DNA of 64,000 bases, taken from positions 8,921,501-8,985,500 of the forward strand of contig CAUEEP010000743.1 of the NCBI GenBank assembly GCA_958450365.1, in the 5' to 3' direction. A model generated the notes under the pieces. It saw only the letters and a program-made list of their open reading frames with translations. It searched no databases and was not told where the DNA came from. The stretch is from Mesorhabditis belari (Eukaryota; Nematoda; Chromadorea; Rhabditida; Rhabditidae). The position numbers and the translations under genes were made by a program. Of the stretch, positions 44,605-55,436 are shown piece after piece; the first letter of the stretch is position 1, and the number at the start of each line of letters is the position of its first letter.

Positions 44605-45899
44605 TTAGGGTTGTCCCATAAAAAACCCAGAGATTTTGAATTTCATTTATTTTTCAGCACATAGAAGCAACGAAGAATTAGAATCCAAAATTATATATTT
44701 TCCAGGATGAATTTAAGTAACTTTTCTCCAACGTTTGGGTAGCTTGCCAATCCCTCGTTCCGTAAAACCCAAGCGGGCGCGAGCGCTAATAGTCGTTCAA
44801 TTCGTCCTCGAGCTCGCTCTCATCTTTGAACTTTTTAACACGTAAGAAATCCTTTAGCGACAAGAACAATTGATAGTCGAAGGGGCAACGTCCGGAGAAT
44901 AGCGGTGCATGAGGAAGGATATTCCAGTGTAGGTTGTCCTTCACAAAATCGATCGATCTTTCTGATTTATGGAAGCTTGCGCCATCCTGAAGAACGAAAC
45001 GGGGCCGTTCCATTTGTTTTCATAGAGTAACCTTCCGACTTTTGTTCCACTTTTTTTCATATGATATAGATAAACATCGGGTGTTGAAATTTTGCCTCGG
45101 TTCCTAAGAAGTTCCAGAGAAGGACGCTTGTTGAACACCAGTCGACACACTAGATTCGCTTCTTTTCGTGGATCTTCCATTTTGGCAGCATTTTACATGC
45201 TTGCCCTTCTTCAATCACTGCCGTTGCTAACACTCGACCATCGTAGAAAACCCACGTTTGAGCGTGAGTGATGATGTTCGAAAGACGAAGCCGGCCATAC
45301 CGGTATTCGCACCACAAATGGTTGCATGTCCGCTTTCTTTGGACTTGGATTGTTTCCGATCTTTCGTATGGAATTTAAGCGTTGTTTTCTACGATTTCTT
45401 TCCACCTTCGCAGTCATCGCTACACAGTCATCCATCACACAGTAACTTCCAACCAATTCTCCGGTTGATCCATCAGGGTTTCGCAGGAATCGGTGCCTTC
45501 AGAATCGATCGATCCACTTTCCAGGGGTCAGCCGCTTCTCCTCTTCCGTTTGATCCTTGGCGATGCCCGTCTTGAATCTGTGAAACGATTCCTACGCAAG
45601 TACTCGTTCCAACGATTTTGTTGCCATAAAATTGATTGATTTCTATTGCTGCTTTGGCCGCTGAAATCCCTCTTCAAAAATCGTTGGAGCAGTTGGGCGT
45701 GAATTCTTTCTGAGTTGGCTTCATTCGATCGACTGCAACTCTCTTCTCGTGTCGACCCCTAAAAGAATGAATGCTAGTGCAAGAAAGAAGAAGAGTTTTA
45801 GCATGACTTAAAAAAAAAAGAATGAATACAAAACGTAGTGCTGTGAGCGAGTAGTGATTAAAAAAAAAAAAATCTCTGGGTTTTTATGGGACAACCTAA
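44605..45899 (-). mobile_element. Full-length decayed mariner element (1295 bases)
   Basis: Flanked by TA on both sides, with inverted ends TTAGGGTTGTCCCATAAAAA and TTTTTATGGGACAACCTAA. The transposase is on the minus strand. The C-terminal part is clear at 45013-44786 (FVLQDGASFH, LFLSLKDFLRVKKFKDESEL). Upstream pieces are frameshifted (for example HAQTWVFYDG-like sequence near 45240). Length and ends match canonical mariners. Note that a Gly replaces the Asn-Ala-Arg-Pro context after the second catalytic Asp (QDGASFH). Confidence 0.85.
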
Positions 45900-46149
45900 T
45901 AGTCCAGAATTCACACAAAGAACACGTGTTTTTAGCGTTTTTAATCTGCGACCAGGCCTAAAACTCTAATTTGTTTTTTGCTTTTGGCTCACTTTGAAGA
46001 AAACTTCATCGTAATTCTCCTTGACTTTCTGTAGCCAAAGGCAAGAATTTTCTCAACAGAGGCTGCCAAAACCGCATTCGGAGGGCTTGAAAATCTAAAT
46101 GTTTTGAAATTTTAACAATTTCAAATTTACTCATTTATTACCTGTACAA

Positions 46150-46260
46150 TTTGTTGGAATGAATGGGTTTCATTTGAACAAAATTGGCCAGGTAGCTAAT
46201 TAACTTCTACTCATTTACTTACCTGTAAGTTTGTTCAATGAAACCCATTCATTCACAATA
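46150..46260. repeat. Short hairpin
   Basis: GAATGAATGGGTTTCATTTG (46158) is matched inverted by CAATGAAACCCATTCATTC (about 46237-46255). Confidence 0.75.
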
Positions 46261-46435
46261 ATTGCCTCGTCTGGGGTTGTGATCTTTTCTTTTACACAAA
46301 TCTGACAGACGCTATCATCGGTCAAATCAATCAAATAGATCTAAAATAGCGATTTTCTTCTTCAGCGAGTTGAATAAGCAGAATTTTCAGCCTAGATTCG
46401 AGCCTTTTGTCAAATCCTCAAGGGATCATTCTTCC

Positions 46436-47056
46436 CAATGGAAAGTGTTCACGGAGAACTCGAGATCCGGTCCGAACACTTCAAACGATGTATTCCAATG
46501 CGCGCTAAATCGATCGGCTCCAATGAGAGGTTTACGGAGAAAAAAATGATTTGATAGATGAAATTGAAAGAAATCTGATTGAAGCCTGGCCGAATTTGAG
46601 CTTTCAATTCTTGATTTTGATTCACTATCCGCATGTCATTCTCAAATAGAATGCTTTTGATCGTCAACTTACCACTTCCAAAATGTGCGGCCGTTTGCAC
46701 TTTCCTCTTCAGAAAATCAAGTTTAGGCCAGAGAAAGAAAGAAATTACAGATCCATAACAGAAATTTGCCAGATTCATAGACCTATGGGTTTTACCAGTA
46801 ACCATTCCATCGATGTCCATCGAGGTATTTACCAGGTATCACTGAATTCCTATTTTTGTGTTCACTGGTTGATTTCTAGCATTGTGTTATTGTATTCATT
46901 AGACTCATTTCATTGTGTCCGTTTCTCTTTAAGTATTCCTGGAAGAAAGCGGTGGCAGGCTGCCTTTAAGGCACTCACACTCACCCAAATCCCTCCCCGC
47001 ATATACGTGAGCAGAAATAACAGCGGCTCGTCGAGAAATTTAGTCAATCCTTCCAC
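46436..47056 (-). CDS. Hypothetical protein, three probable exons
   Basis: On the minus strand 47056-46985 encodes VEGLTKFLDEPLLFLLTYMR and GGIW between ATTTAG and GTGAGT. A short exon, 46706-46673, gives RKVQTAAHFGS before GTAAGT. The terminal exon, about 46630-46436, contains SARLQSDFFQFHLSNHFFLR, then PLIGADRFSAHWNTSFEVFG and ends NTFHWEE-TGA. The junctions between the second and third pieces are not resolved in phase. The protein-like frame of the last exon lacks an ATG and differs from the longer ATG-opened frame on the same strand. Function unknown. Confidence 0.4.
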
Positions 47057-47059
47057 CTA

Positions 47060-47605
47060 AATGAATTTTCTCATTTTTTGGACAACAATCAAATTCTCAC
47101 AAACCCCTAAACCCGTGAATTATCCAATTGAACACACAAACCGTTTCATTGAGCCCTTGGTCTTATGCGGTTTGACGAGATTCCAACTCTTCAGCTCAGC
47201 TTTGTCCCCCATAAACTTTTGACCTCTTTTAAAATGAATTTATACCTGGTAGACTCCAAAATGACCTTAACTTTTTCAGGAAATACACACTCGTTTGTCG
47301 ATCTGAAATTTTGCTTTGCTTTTAGCACGAAAGTTTCGTATTTTTTCAGTTTCAGTCAGGTCCGAGATCCAGGCCTCTTCCCAATTCCCCGCATAGATTC
47401 TCTAACTCTATAGCTTTTTATGCCAAAAGTAAAAGAAAACACAAAAATAGAAACATCTGAGAATTGTTATGAATGAAAGCTTTATCAACGGTTTTCCCCA
47501 TTTTCCATTTCTCAATTATATCTCTTTCTTTTGGGGATAAAGCCCAATTGACAGCTGAATTCATGAATTCTTTAATTCTTTAATTCTTGAATTCTTTAAT
47601 TTCCC
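47060..47605. other. Intergenic stretch
   Basis: No exon seen; (AATTCTTTAATTCTTGAATTC) short repeats near 47562-47600. Confidence 0.35.
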
Positions 47606-47609
47606 TGTA

Positions 47610-47975
47610 CACATGTCGAGTCAAAAATTGTTGCAAAAAAAAGAAAGATTTCTAACATTTTAAACTACACTTGTAACATTCATTTTGCTTTTTTTTGAGG
47701 AAATTTTTTTCTGTGTCTATTATGAGTGTTTGCTTGCCTTGTTATCGATCAGTCAAAAGTCAAAAAAAAAAGAATTTGAAGTGATAAAAGAGAGATGTCG
47801 AGTCAAAGATCGTTGCAAAAAAAAGAAAGATTTCTAACATTTTAAACTACACTTGTAACATTCATTTTGCTTTTTTGAGGAAATTTTTTTCTTTCTATTA
47901 TGAGTGTTTGCTTGCCTTGTCCTGTTATCGATCAGTCAAAAGTCGAAAAAAAGGAATTTGAAGTGATAAAAGAGA
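47610..47975. repeat. Tandem duplication of a 180-base block
   Basis: The unit starting CATGTCGAGTCAAA(A/G)AT at 47611 is repeated from 47794 (TGTCGAGTCAAAGATCGTTG). Both include TTTTAAACTACACTTGTAAC and GAGTGTTTGCTTGCCTTG. Confidence 0.8.
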
Positions 47976-48480
47976 GAAAGGTGAAAGAAGAAAAGCGGAC
48001 TATTTTTAAGCCAAATTTCCTCTGCAAAAAACTTTCCAGCATTTTATTTTTCAATTTTTTCTATAATGATTTACTTTGTCTTTTCATTTTCATTTGGTTT
48101 TTGCTTGAGTTAATGAAAAAGAAATGTGTTGATGTCAATTTCCGATCATTTCTTTCTTTTTTCTCTTTCTTTTTCTTTTCTTTCTCTTTCTTTTTCCATC
48201 TCTTTGCAAAAGTAACTCGAATTCTAAAATTTCCTTACATTTTCAAAGAGTTTTTTTAAGAAATCGTAAAACTTTTCTAATAGTTTTAAGCGCTGATTTA
48301 TAATCTCTAAATAGAATATCTTTCTTTCAGGTTATCCAAGTTATCCAGGTTGACAAACGTCTCGCCAATCACCAGAAGAATCACCAGACAATCAATTCTC
48401 TTTCGATTTTCTTTTCTTTACCATTATTTTCTTTTACTTTTCATTACTATATAGTAAAAATGCATTCCATTCAGTGATCA
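47976..48480. other. Upstream region of the GFA-domain gene
   Basis: T-rich, with a (TTTCTCTTTC) run at 48160-48195. No separate gene seen; probably contains the promoter of the next gene. Confidence 0.35.
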
Positions 48481-49277
48481 ATGTCCGATTCTAATCTCGT
48501 TTTTCATTCGGGTTCTTGTCATTGTGGAGCCGTGAAATGGCAATGTGAGGGACCAAAAATCCTCAAAGCCATCACTTGCAAGTGAGTTTTATGTCAAATT
48601 TGTATTAATAAAAGATAAAAACATCTTAACATAACAAAACGCCTAATTTTCGTATAAAATTTAGTTGTTCGATTTGCAAGAAAAAGCAAAATCATCATTT
48701 CATTGTCTCTAAAGAATGCTTTCGGCTACTTGAGGTGAGTAAATGTTACAATGAATTCAATGAACAATGAAGATCAATGATGATCAATGATGATTCAATG
48801 ATCAACACTGACTTCAATGATCAATGATTTTCAGGGAAAACAATTCTCACCACTTATCAATTCAATCAAAAACTCGCGCAGCACAGCTTTTGTAAGGTAA
48901 ATGAGCATCAGAATCATCAGAATGAGCATAAAAAATGTCAAGCTAAACCTAGATTTGTGGAGTTCAAAGCTTTTACGTGCCGAGAAGCAATCCAAATGAT
49001 GTGGGTGAGTTCGTTAAGGGTTTGGTCTCAAGAAAAACACTTGCCCACTTGTTAATCACTGTAGAAGGCCGAGTTAGTCTTCGGGAATCTCGAGTCATGA
49101 AAAATTACCTAGCTTTTCTATTCCAACTAGAACAAATTCCATTTAGCCATAATGCCTCACTGCATCGATTCGGACACCGTCGAGAAAATCGAATGGACAA
49201 CGTTTGATGGGGAAAATTGGGAGGAAACAATGAAACATCAAGCACCAAAAGCATTCTCTTTTAAACAAACGAAATAA
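48481..49277 (+). CDS. GFA-domain (CENP-V type) zinc-binding protein
   Basis: Five exons in phase: 48481-48581, 48665-48738, 48835-48896, 48953-49004 and 49147-49277 (TAA), giving 139 residues, the usual length for a single GFA domain. The zinc ligands are all present: SGSCHCG (Cys13, Cys15), TCNCSIC (Cys33, Cys35, Cys38) and FCKICG (Cys78, Cys81). Other family marks are LTTYQFN before FCKxCG, SFYVPRSNPNDV after it, and CIDSDTVEKIEWTTFDGENW near the end. The fold is that of glutathione-dependent formaldehyde-activating enzymes; animal members include CENP-V-like proteins whose reaction is unsettled. The second donor was chosen as GAGGTGA|GTAAAT because only this keeps phase. The gene converges on the next one, with 47 bases between stops. 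Confidence 0.85.
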
Positions 49278-49324
49278 TATTTTGAGGAAACTTTTAAAGA
49301 CGTTTATTATTTTGTGCAAAAATT

Positions 49325-51478
49325 TCAATGGGGAGGAAACTCGGAAAAATCCTCATAGACTTTACATAAAAGACTCTTCTTTTCCTCGATATAACAAATC
49401 TTGAATGGCTCGTGATCTCTTTTCAAATACAAACGATCTTTGACGGGTAAAACAACCTCGATTCGCTGATCGTACAATTTTTCCTGGGGTTTGTTGTAAT
49501 AGGAAACGTAGACGCTGAAAATTCGCTGGATAGTTTGACTTTATGGTACGGTAACTGTTGAACGAAAAGTAGCCAAATTTTAGGCTCATTTTCGAGTTGA
49601 AATTTGAAAAGGCAACAGGGTTACGGTGGCTTTCTAACAGCTTTGCGTGGTAGGATTACGGTATACCTAGATTTTGATGACTTACGGCTCTTTCGGATCT
49701 GTCGGTTCGGAGATGAAAAGATAGTAGGAAGCAGCCCATCGTCTCATCGTATAAGTGCATTGTTTTGTGGAGCAGGGAAGCTGAAAAATCACTATATTAG
49801 ATAACTTTTTTCACTGAGCAGCAGGGAAGCTAAAGCTGGACACCCCGGTCCTTTTTGGGGTTGGGGCCAAATACCCACCTTTCCAACTTTGGAACAACTC
49901 TCAGCCACAAATTCAGCGGGTTTCCTTTTTGTGCTCAACGCCACTGCGCAGAGCTCCATTTTGCTCGCTTCACCCAAAGGAAGCAAACCTTTTCCGTAAA
50001 TGTCAACTAGGGCATCCTGAATATCATCACAAAGTGAAAAGATTCTTTTTAGTCTATTTTGGGCTTAAAAATAGAAATAAACCCTTTCTGGCACACTCTT
50101 GCTTTTTTAGCCAACTCAGCTTGACTTGAGTGTGCCAGAAAGGGTGTGTTTCTATTTTCGAGCATAAAATACATTAAAATCGAACATCAATCCCAATCCC
50201 TCACCCAAAATGGAAGCTTTTTCGTGTCCAAGAATTTCTGCAACGATCCAAATGGGATCAACTTTGATCCATCGGAATTCCACTTGAACAAAACGTGATT
50301 GGGTCTTGTTGTTGATGAGTTTTTCGTTCTCGTTTCGCAGTCGTTTTCACATTTAAATAGATATAAATGCTCAGCTAAAAATTGAAAATTTTTATGCTGA
50401 TACAAATCCGTTAGCATACCTTCTGAAAATGCTTTGTCCCCGACAAAAGCCCCGATTTTTCCATCCGATTTCCCAGAAAACGAATTGAAAATTGAGCAGT
50501 CTTCTTTATTTTTCGTCTCGATGAACTCGCAATCGTTCTCCGGTTGCTGAAGTTTGATTTCATTTCGCTTTGGAGATTGTGTTAATTCAATCTATATAGC
50601 CTTCAGATGCTAAGTCATAACTTAGAGATCAGACTGGTGAGGGTCAGCACCTGGCTTCTGGTCAGACCTAGCTCACAAAAGGTATAAAGACTGGGTCCAC
50701 TCAAAACTCGGTCACGGTCTGGTTCCGGCTTGATCTGGCTGTCCAGAAAGTCTTTTCGTTCCTTTTTGTACTTTCGTTGGAAAATAACAAATTCACCAAT
50801 TAACCTATAGTTTCCTCTAAATAAAGAGTGTTTATTGTTCCAATTTTCATCTTTTTTAATTCAATATCAGTCCACTTTAAAGCAAATTCAAGAGTCAAAG
50901 CACGTGTTTTTCTATAAAAAAAACCTATCAAAGCCTCTACGAAGAAATTGGCTAAATCAATTTCTCTGAAAATTTGACGATATACGAAACTTTTGGTGCT
51001 CTTTCTTTTATCTATTGACACGAAGATAGGTTTCCTTAGCTAAATTGTCTAAACCGCATCATCTAGCCGTCGCCCTTTTTGACTATCCGACTCCACACTC
51101 CCAAAAAAAATCCAAACATAAGACATTTTAAACCCGTTTGTTATTGTTATTTTGCAGAAAACTAATTGACCTTTCTAATGAAAATGAAACAAAGCGTAGT
51201 TCAATTCGTGCATTTGTTGGTTTTAAACGGAAGTACTAAAAGAAACGAAAGACTTTCGGGGACAGCCCTAAGGCCCGGTTGGACAATATATGACAATATC
51301 TTTAAGGTGTAACATTTAAAGTTTTCACCTTGCTTGCTTTCCAATCACCAAGCAGGGACAGTGATGAGGAATTCACAGTCTGAAAAACGTTCTCAAATTC
51401 TCAAATCATTTTGCTGTTTGAACTCACAATTGTCATGAATTTCATCTCGTTCAGAGAACCATTCTTCGCCATTAACAT
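49325..51478 (-). CDS. Hypothetical 273-residue protein in the duplicated segment, intact copy
   Basis: Seven exons on the minus strand join in phase: 51478-51428, 51379-51329, 50546-50420, 50374-50205, 50016-49879, 49780-49686 and 49514-49325 (TGA). Start MLMAKNGSLNEMKFMTI; middle EHLYLFKCENDCETRTKN, HVLFKWNSDGSKLIPFGSLQ and DALVDIYGKGLLPLGEASKM; end RRWAASYYLFISEPTDPKEP, VYVSYYNKPQEKLYDQRIEV and KICYIEEKKSLLCKVYEDF. It is Lys/Glu-rich with scattered Cys and no membrane helix or signal peptide, so probably cytoplasmic or nuclear. One intron (50375-50419) is only 45 bases. The alignment with the second copy is concentrated on exons. No family recognised. Confidence 0.7.
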
Positions 51479-51617
51479 GATTCCTTTCTTTTTGTTTCTT
51501 TTTAAATAAAAATTTTCAGCGTTGATCAGCAAAGGGAGAGTTTTGTTTGTGTAGCTGATGGTCTAAAGTTTTAGATGAATTCTATGGATATGATTGAATT
51601 CTAGGGGCCAGATGACT

Positions 51618-51755
51618 TCAAGTTTGAGGCAAAACTTGTACCACTTTTGGTTGAAACATCGCAAGACAACCACTATTACGACAACCGTAAAGCAATCCGA
51701 TAACTAAACCAGTGCAGAACAGCAGTAAAAGCAGTGAATAGAGTGTCCAATGGGT
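51618..51755 (-). CDS. Last exon of a single-helix membrane protein
   Basis: Acceptor ACATTTTAG, then 45 codons to TGA. It encodes one membrane helix (TLYSLLLLLFCTGLVIGLLY) followed by a short tail (GCRNSGCLAMFQPKVVQVLP). This is a C-terminal anchor of a gene running in from higher coordinates. The upstream exons are not found; a mariner is inserted at 51816. Its duplicate is at 63435-63571. Confidence 0.5.
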   Translation of the reverse strand, partial: THWTLYSLLLLLFCTGLVIGLLYGCRNSGCLAMFQPKVVQVLPQT

Positions 51756-51815
51756 CTAAAAATGTAAATGTAAAAAAACACGAGATGTCTAAAAAAAGCT
51801 AATCTACTATATATA

Positions 51816-52340
51816 TTGGGTTGGGGAGAATGAGTCGGCGTCGAAATTTAAAAGAAACTTTTTGCACCCATAAAACCTTCTTTAAATACACGTTTTGTTT
51901 CATCAAATGGTCCACTATTTCCTTAGAAAATGGCTTTTTGAGAGATTTCACAAAGCTTTTTCTTTTTTGGGATTTTATGGATTCCCAAACACAGCTAATC
52001 AAAATGACAAAAAGTCCGACTCATTGCTTGAACAGTTTCTTCCACATAAACCTCCTTTGGTGTTTATATAAAAAAGATAGAGCACACTCAATTACATAAG
52101 TTACCAAATTTTCAGGAAGATCCCTCCAACCGTTTACTCTAGATGACAGTTTATAGATTTTGTGAAAAAATGATCCTTTGTTGAGTTGAGGCGCTGTTTG
52201 AGTTCTCTTTTTAAATATTATTTTGTAGAGAATTAGTTACCCTTCTACGGATATCAAACGCATATCATTTGACAAAGTCTGCTATAAGTTTTAGAAATTT
52301 CCCTTTGATTTTCGGCGCCGACTCATTCTCCCCAACCCAA
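51816..52340. mobile_element. Mariner-type MITE (525 bases)
   Basis: TA-flanked, with ends TTGGGTTGGGGAGAATGAGT and ACTCATTCTCCCCAACCCAA (arms about 30 bases, including GTCGGCG/CGCCGAC). No transposase frame remains. It is absent from the second copy of the segmental duplication, so it inserted after that event or at its edge. Confidence 0.8.
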
Positions 52341-52349
52341 TAAAAGAGA

Positions 52350-52618
52350 AGTGTCCGTCCATCTGTCAGTCACACTCTGGATCTCGACTCCCCGTGAGCC
52401 GATTTCGACAAACTTTTTTTTGATCGATAGGGAATTAAAAATGAATAGGTACATACTTTTTGTTTCTAAGTTTCTTTTAGAAAAACTACTTAGTCACCAC
52501 CCTTTTTGCCTTGGGGGTCTGTGGGAGGGAGGGTGTGGCATGGAAAGGTGATTAGTTTCCCGTCTACTAAACGATCTGCCCTAAGGGGGTGTCGGGTTCG
52601 ATTCCCCGTCCGTTCCAA
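52350..52618 (+). repeat. tRNA-Ser-derived SINE-like repeat
   Basis: The 3' part, 52537-52618, resembles a tRNA-Ser: stem CCGT/ACGA-type around CTACTAA, variable arm CTGCCCTAAGGGGGTG, and T arm GTCGGGTTCGATTCCCCG. The acceptor ends do not pair. The preceding 180 bases (ATCTCGACTCCCCGTGAGCC) may be the 5' part of the same repeat. Confidence 0.5.
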
Positions 52619-53016
52619 GCTTTTTTTGCTTTAAATGTTTTCAAACATGCAGTTGAAGTATGCTGTGAGTAAAAACAAAAAGTTGATTCAAGTTGAGTGG
52701 TCCTAAAAGCTTTGAGAAATAGTTTTTGGTTAAGAGGTTGACTCCTTTACGGTCTCATTTTGGAGTTCCTTTTTCTGTGCTGACATCATAGTGAAGTACA
52801 CTAAAGATACTTAAGGCTAAAAACTCGAAAAACTATGGACAACCTTAAAAACACTCTTATCGTGATTAGCGCTATCGATTACACTAGAAAAATTGAAAAA
52901 GGCAAAAATATAGGTGGCTCCCCCAACCATCAATGTACCATTTTTTGATTCATGTGGTCCCCCCTTACCTACTTCGACTCCGTGCTTGAAAACAAAAGCA
53001 AAAAAAAGTTGGTACC

Positions 53017-53092
53017 GACGGAAATCGAATCCGACACCCCCTAGGGCAGTCATTTTCTAGACGAGACGCTAATCATCTCGGCCACGCCCTCC
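53017..53092 (-). repeat. tRNA-Ser-derived SINE-like repeat, inverted copy
   Basis: Minus strand: GGCGTGGCCGAGATGATTAG (A box), loop CTAGAAA (AGA, Ser), variable arm GACTGCCCTAGGGGGTG, T arm GTCGGATTCGATTTCC. Its downstream AT-rich tail (TTTTGCTTTTGTTTTCAAGC) resembles that of the + copy at 52620, so the two are the same family facing each other about 400 bases apart. Confidence 0.55.
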
Positions 53093-53168
53093 CCAGTACG
53101 GGTGCTTAGGGCTATCAGGGTTGGTCCCGATATTGCTTTGAAGGGTTAAGAAATAGATCCCAATATTG

Positions 53169-54337
53169 TTACAGGGAACGAACAGAAAAAGAATCGGGTT
53201 CTGGGACGTTCTCGTCATAGAATTCCCTCAATTTCCCCTCATCAATTTCACCATTCAACCACATGCGAAATGGACGATCGAGTTGATTGATAAACGTTTC
53301 TATTGTGACCTAAAAATTTATTAATAAAAGCCCTACTTTGTGCTCAAAAGCTCAAACACATCTTCTCTGGTAAAAATACATACTTTAGAAAGCAGCAATG
53401 TCAACCTCATTTCTTCTGCCACTTACTCTAGGCACTGGATGAGCTGATGAGATGTGTTCCATTGGTGGAGCCACATACGCCAACGGTGTATCAACGGTGG
53501 CTTCTCCTTTACGCACTTGCTCCAACATCTCAATCAATCCATCGAGAGTGATCTCGTTCAGAAAACTGAATTTGTGATGAGCACATCAATGAATGAAGAA
53601 ATAACTTTCGTATACTGAGCACAGTTGCGTCGTATCCAAGGAGATCCGGATCGGGAATCAAATAGAAATTTTTTGCACCAACATTTTTTGCTGCCAAATT
53701 TTGACGCTCGTTATAAGGGTTTTCGCGCTTTCGAGATCCTGAATGCTTTCTAATGATTAGAGTTTTTAAGCGAAATAATTTTTCTTACAATTCAAACAAC
53801 GCACTGCGTAAAATTTCTAGCTCACTTGTTCGAATGCGTGTTTTGCTCCGCCTAATGGTGCACTTTGCGGTAAACTCGAATCGGGCATCAGGTAAACATT
53901 TGTGGATGCATTTTCGGATACAAGCGAGTAAGCGTCGTATCCAAGGAGTTCAGAATCCGGGGAATCAAATAGAAATCTTTTCCACCAACATTTCTTTGCT
54001 CCCAAATTTCGACGCTCGTTATAAGGGTTTGCGCGGTTTCGAGATCCTGAATGCTTTCTAATGATTAGAGTTTTTATGCTTTTATATAAGTTTATATGGT
54101 ATTATGAGGTATTATAGTTTTTAGGCATCAAGATTTTTCTTACAATCTTCAAACTAAGCACTGGGTAAAACTTATTAGATTTAGGGACCATTCAAAATTT
54201 CTAGCTCACTTGTTCGAATGCGGATTTCGCTCCACCTAACGGTGCGCTTTGCGGTAAACTCCGATCGGACATCAGGCAACCATTTGTGGATAGATTTTCG
54301 GAGGCAAACGAGTAAACGGTCGATGGAGAGAGGTTTA
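53169..54337 (-). CDS. Hypothetical protein with tandemly duplicated exons
   Basis: Five exons on the minus strand join in phase: 54337-54210, 54053-53826, 53745-53606, 53565-53427 and 53309-53169 (TAA), giving 256 visible residues. Module A (LSTNGCLMSDRSLPQSAPLG or STNVYLMPDSSLPQSAPLGG, then GAKxAFEQ) and module B (NPYNERQNLAAKNVGAKNFY, PDPDLLGYDA) occur in the order A', B'-A, B. The second exon is a direct fusion of a B and an A module without an intron, and it stays open for 76 codons. The C-terminal part contains LNEITLDGLIEMLEQVRKGE, APPMEHISSAHPVPRVTIET and NQLDRPFRMWLNGEIDEGKL. Module B' has one shifted patch (KKCWWKRF). Start not found; family unknown, probably soluble. Confidence 0.65.
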
Positions 54338-54339
54338 CT

Positions 54340-55247
54340 GAAAACATTATCTCCCAGAATTAATTCCGTTAATTCAACATTTCATAATCCGTTTATTCAA
54401 TTCACAGAGCGGCTCAGCCTGAAAGTGCCCGGTCAGGATGTCAGGTTCTGATACTTTCCTAGCCTAGGCCAGCCCAAAAGCCTGATCCAGGTCTGACCCT
54501 GGGCTGGCCTCGGGCAGAGATTTGCCCTGACTTGTCCTGCACAAATTTTGAGAACAACCCTGGTGCTGACCTTAGCTCGAACCTTATTGGCTCTCTCAAA
54601 GCTCCTGTTTACTAGTTATAACCAAAAAGTACCAAACCAAAAGTCTTACTTGATCTGACCATGACATCAGAGTAATTATTCTTGAACAGATGACCGTCTT
54701 ATTGTTGAAAATAATGAAAATTCTAATGTCATTAATTAAAGAAATCAATTTCTCAATAAAGAAGCGAAATTTTGCTGACAGATTTTTGGCCAGAAAATTT
54801 CTTCTAAATATCAGCTTAAAAAAAGTGGAGAAATATTTTGCAAAAGGGGGAAGCGAGGGGTAAAGTGATAAAATTTTAGTGAAAAGGGGATCGGGAATCG
54901 ATAAGAATCGACTCTTACCGATCTTGTTGACTTTAGTCAGAAAAAGTGGCTGTTAGAATGAGATTTTGTTAGTCTTTGTTGGAAAAGCTGTGTACGGTGT
55001 ACTTTAGCATTGGACAGTAAAAGTAATCAGTTATTTTAATCTGTTGAAGATTGGTCCAGTTGTATGACAGGCACTGTACTGGCTTTAATTTTGTTGATTA
55101 TTGCCTTCAAATTTGTCTGGCTTCAAGATATTCAAGTAACAAAACGGAACGCACACTAGGATTGCGAAGCTGTTATATCTAAAGTAGAAGATACGTCTGT
55201 CTGTCTGTGGCAAACACGACGCCCCAAATTCGGGGCGTGATTTAGCG
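54340..55247. other. Gene-free stretch
   Basis: AT-rich. GTCTGTCTGTCTGTGG at 55197 and GACGCCCCAAATTCGGGGCG, a small hairpin at 55218-55238, are the only notable features. No exon seen. Confidence 0.35.
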
Positions 55248-55436
55248 GTGCCATCTAGACTTGTGTTTCGGTTGAACGGAAACGTTCTTTTTCGGTTCGG
55301 TTTCGGTTTCGGTTAACCGAACCGAAAAATCATCTTTCGGTTGAACCGAAAACTAATCTTTTGTTTTAACCGAACTGAACCGAACCGGAATTCGATAACG
55401 TGCGATAAAGTGAACCAATGCAAAACGCAATTTTAT

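Larger units (their letters stand above)
49285..51780 (+). repeat. Segmental direct duplication, copy 1
   Basis: Matches 61410-63600 in the same orientation, starting at ACTTTTAAAGACG and ending around GTCTAAAAAAAGCT. The main differences: about 540 extra bases here at 50750-51288, and a tRNA-like insertion in the other copy. It contains a complete gene (51478-49325, -) and the last exon of another (51755-51618, -). Confidence 0.9.

Noticed and set aside
45258..45575. Plus-strand 105-codon frame
   Set aside because: Lies antisense within the decayed mariner transposase.
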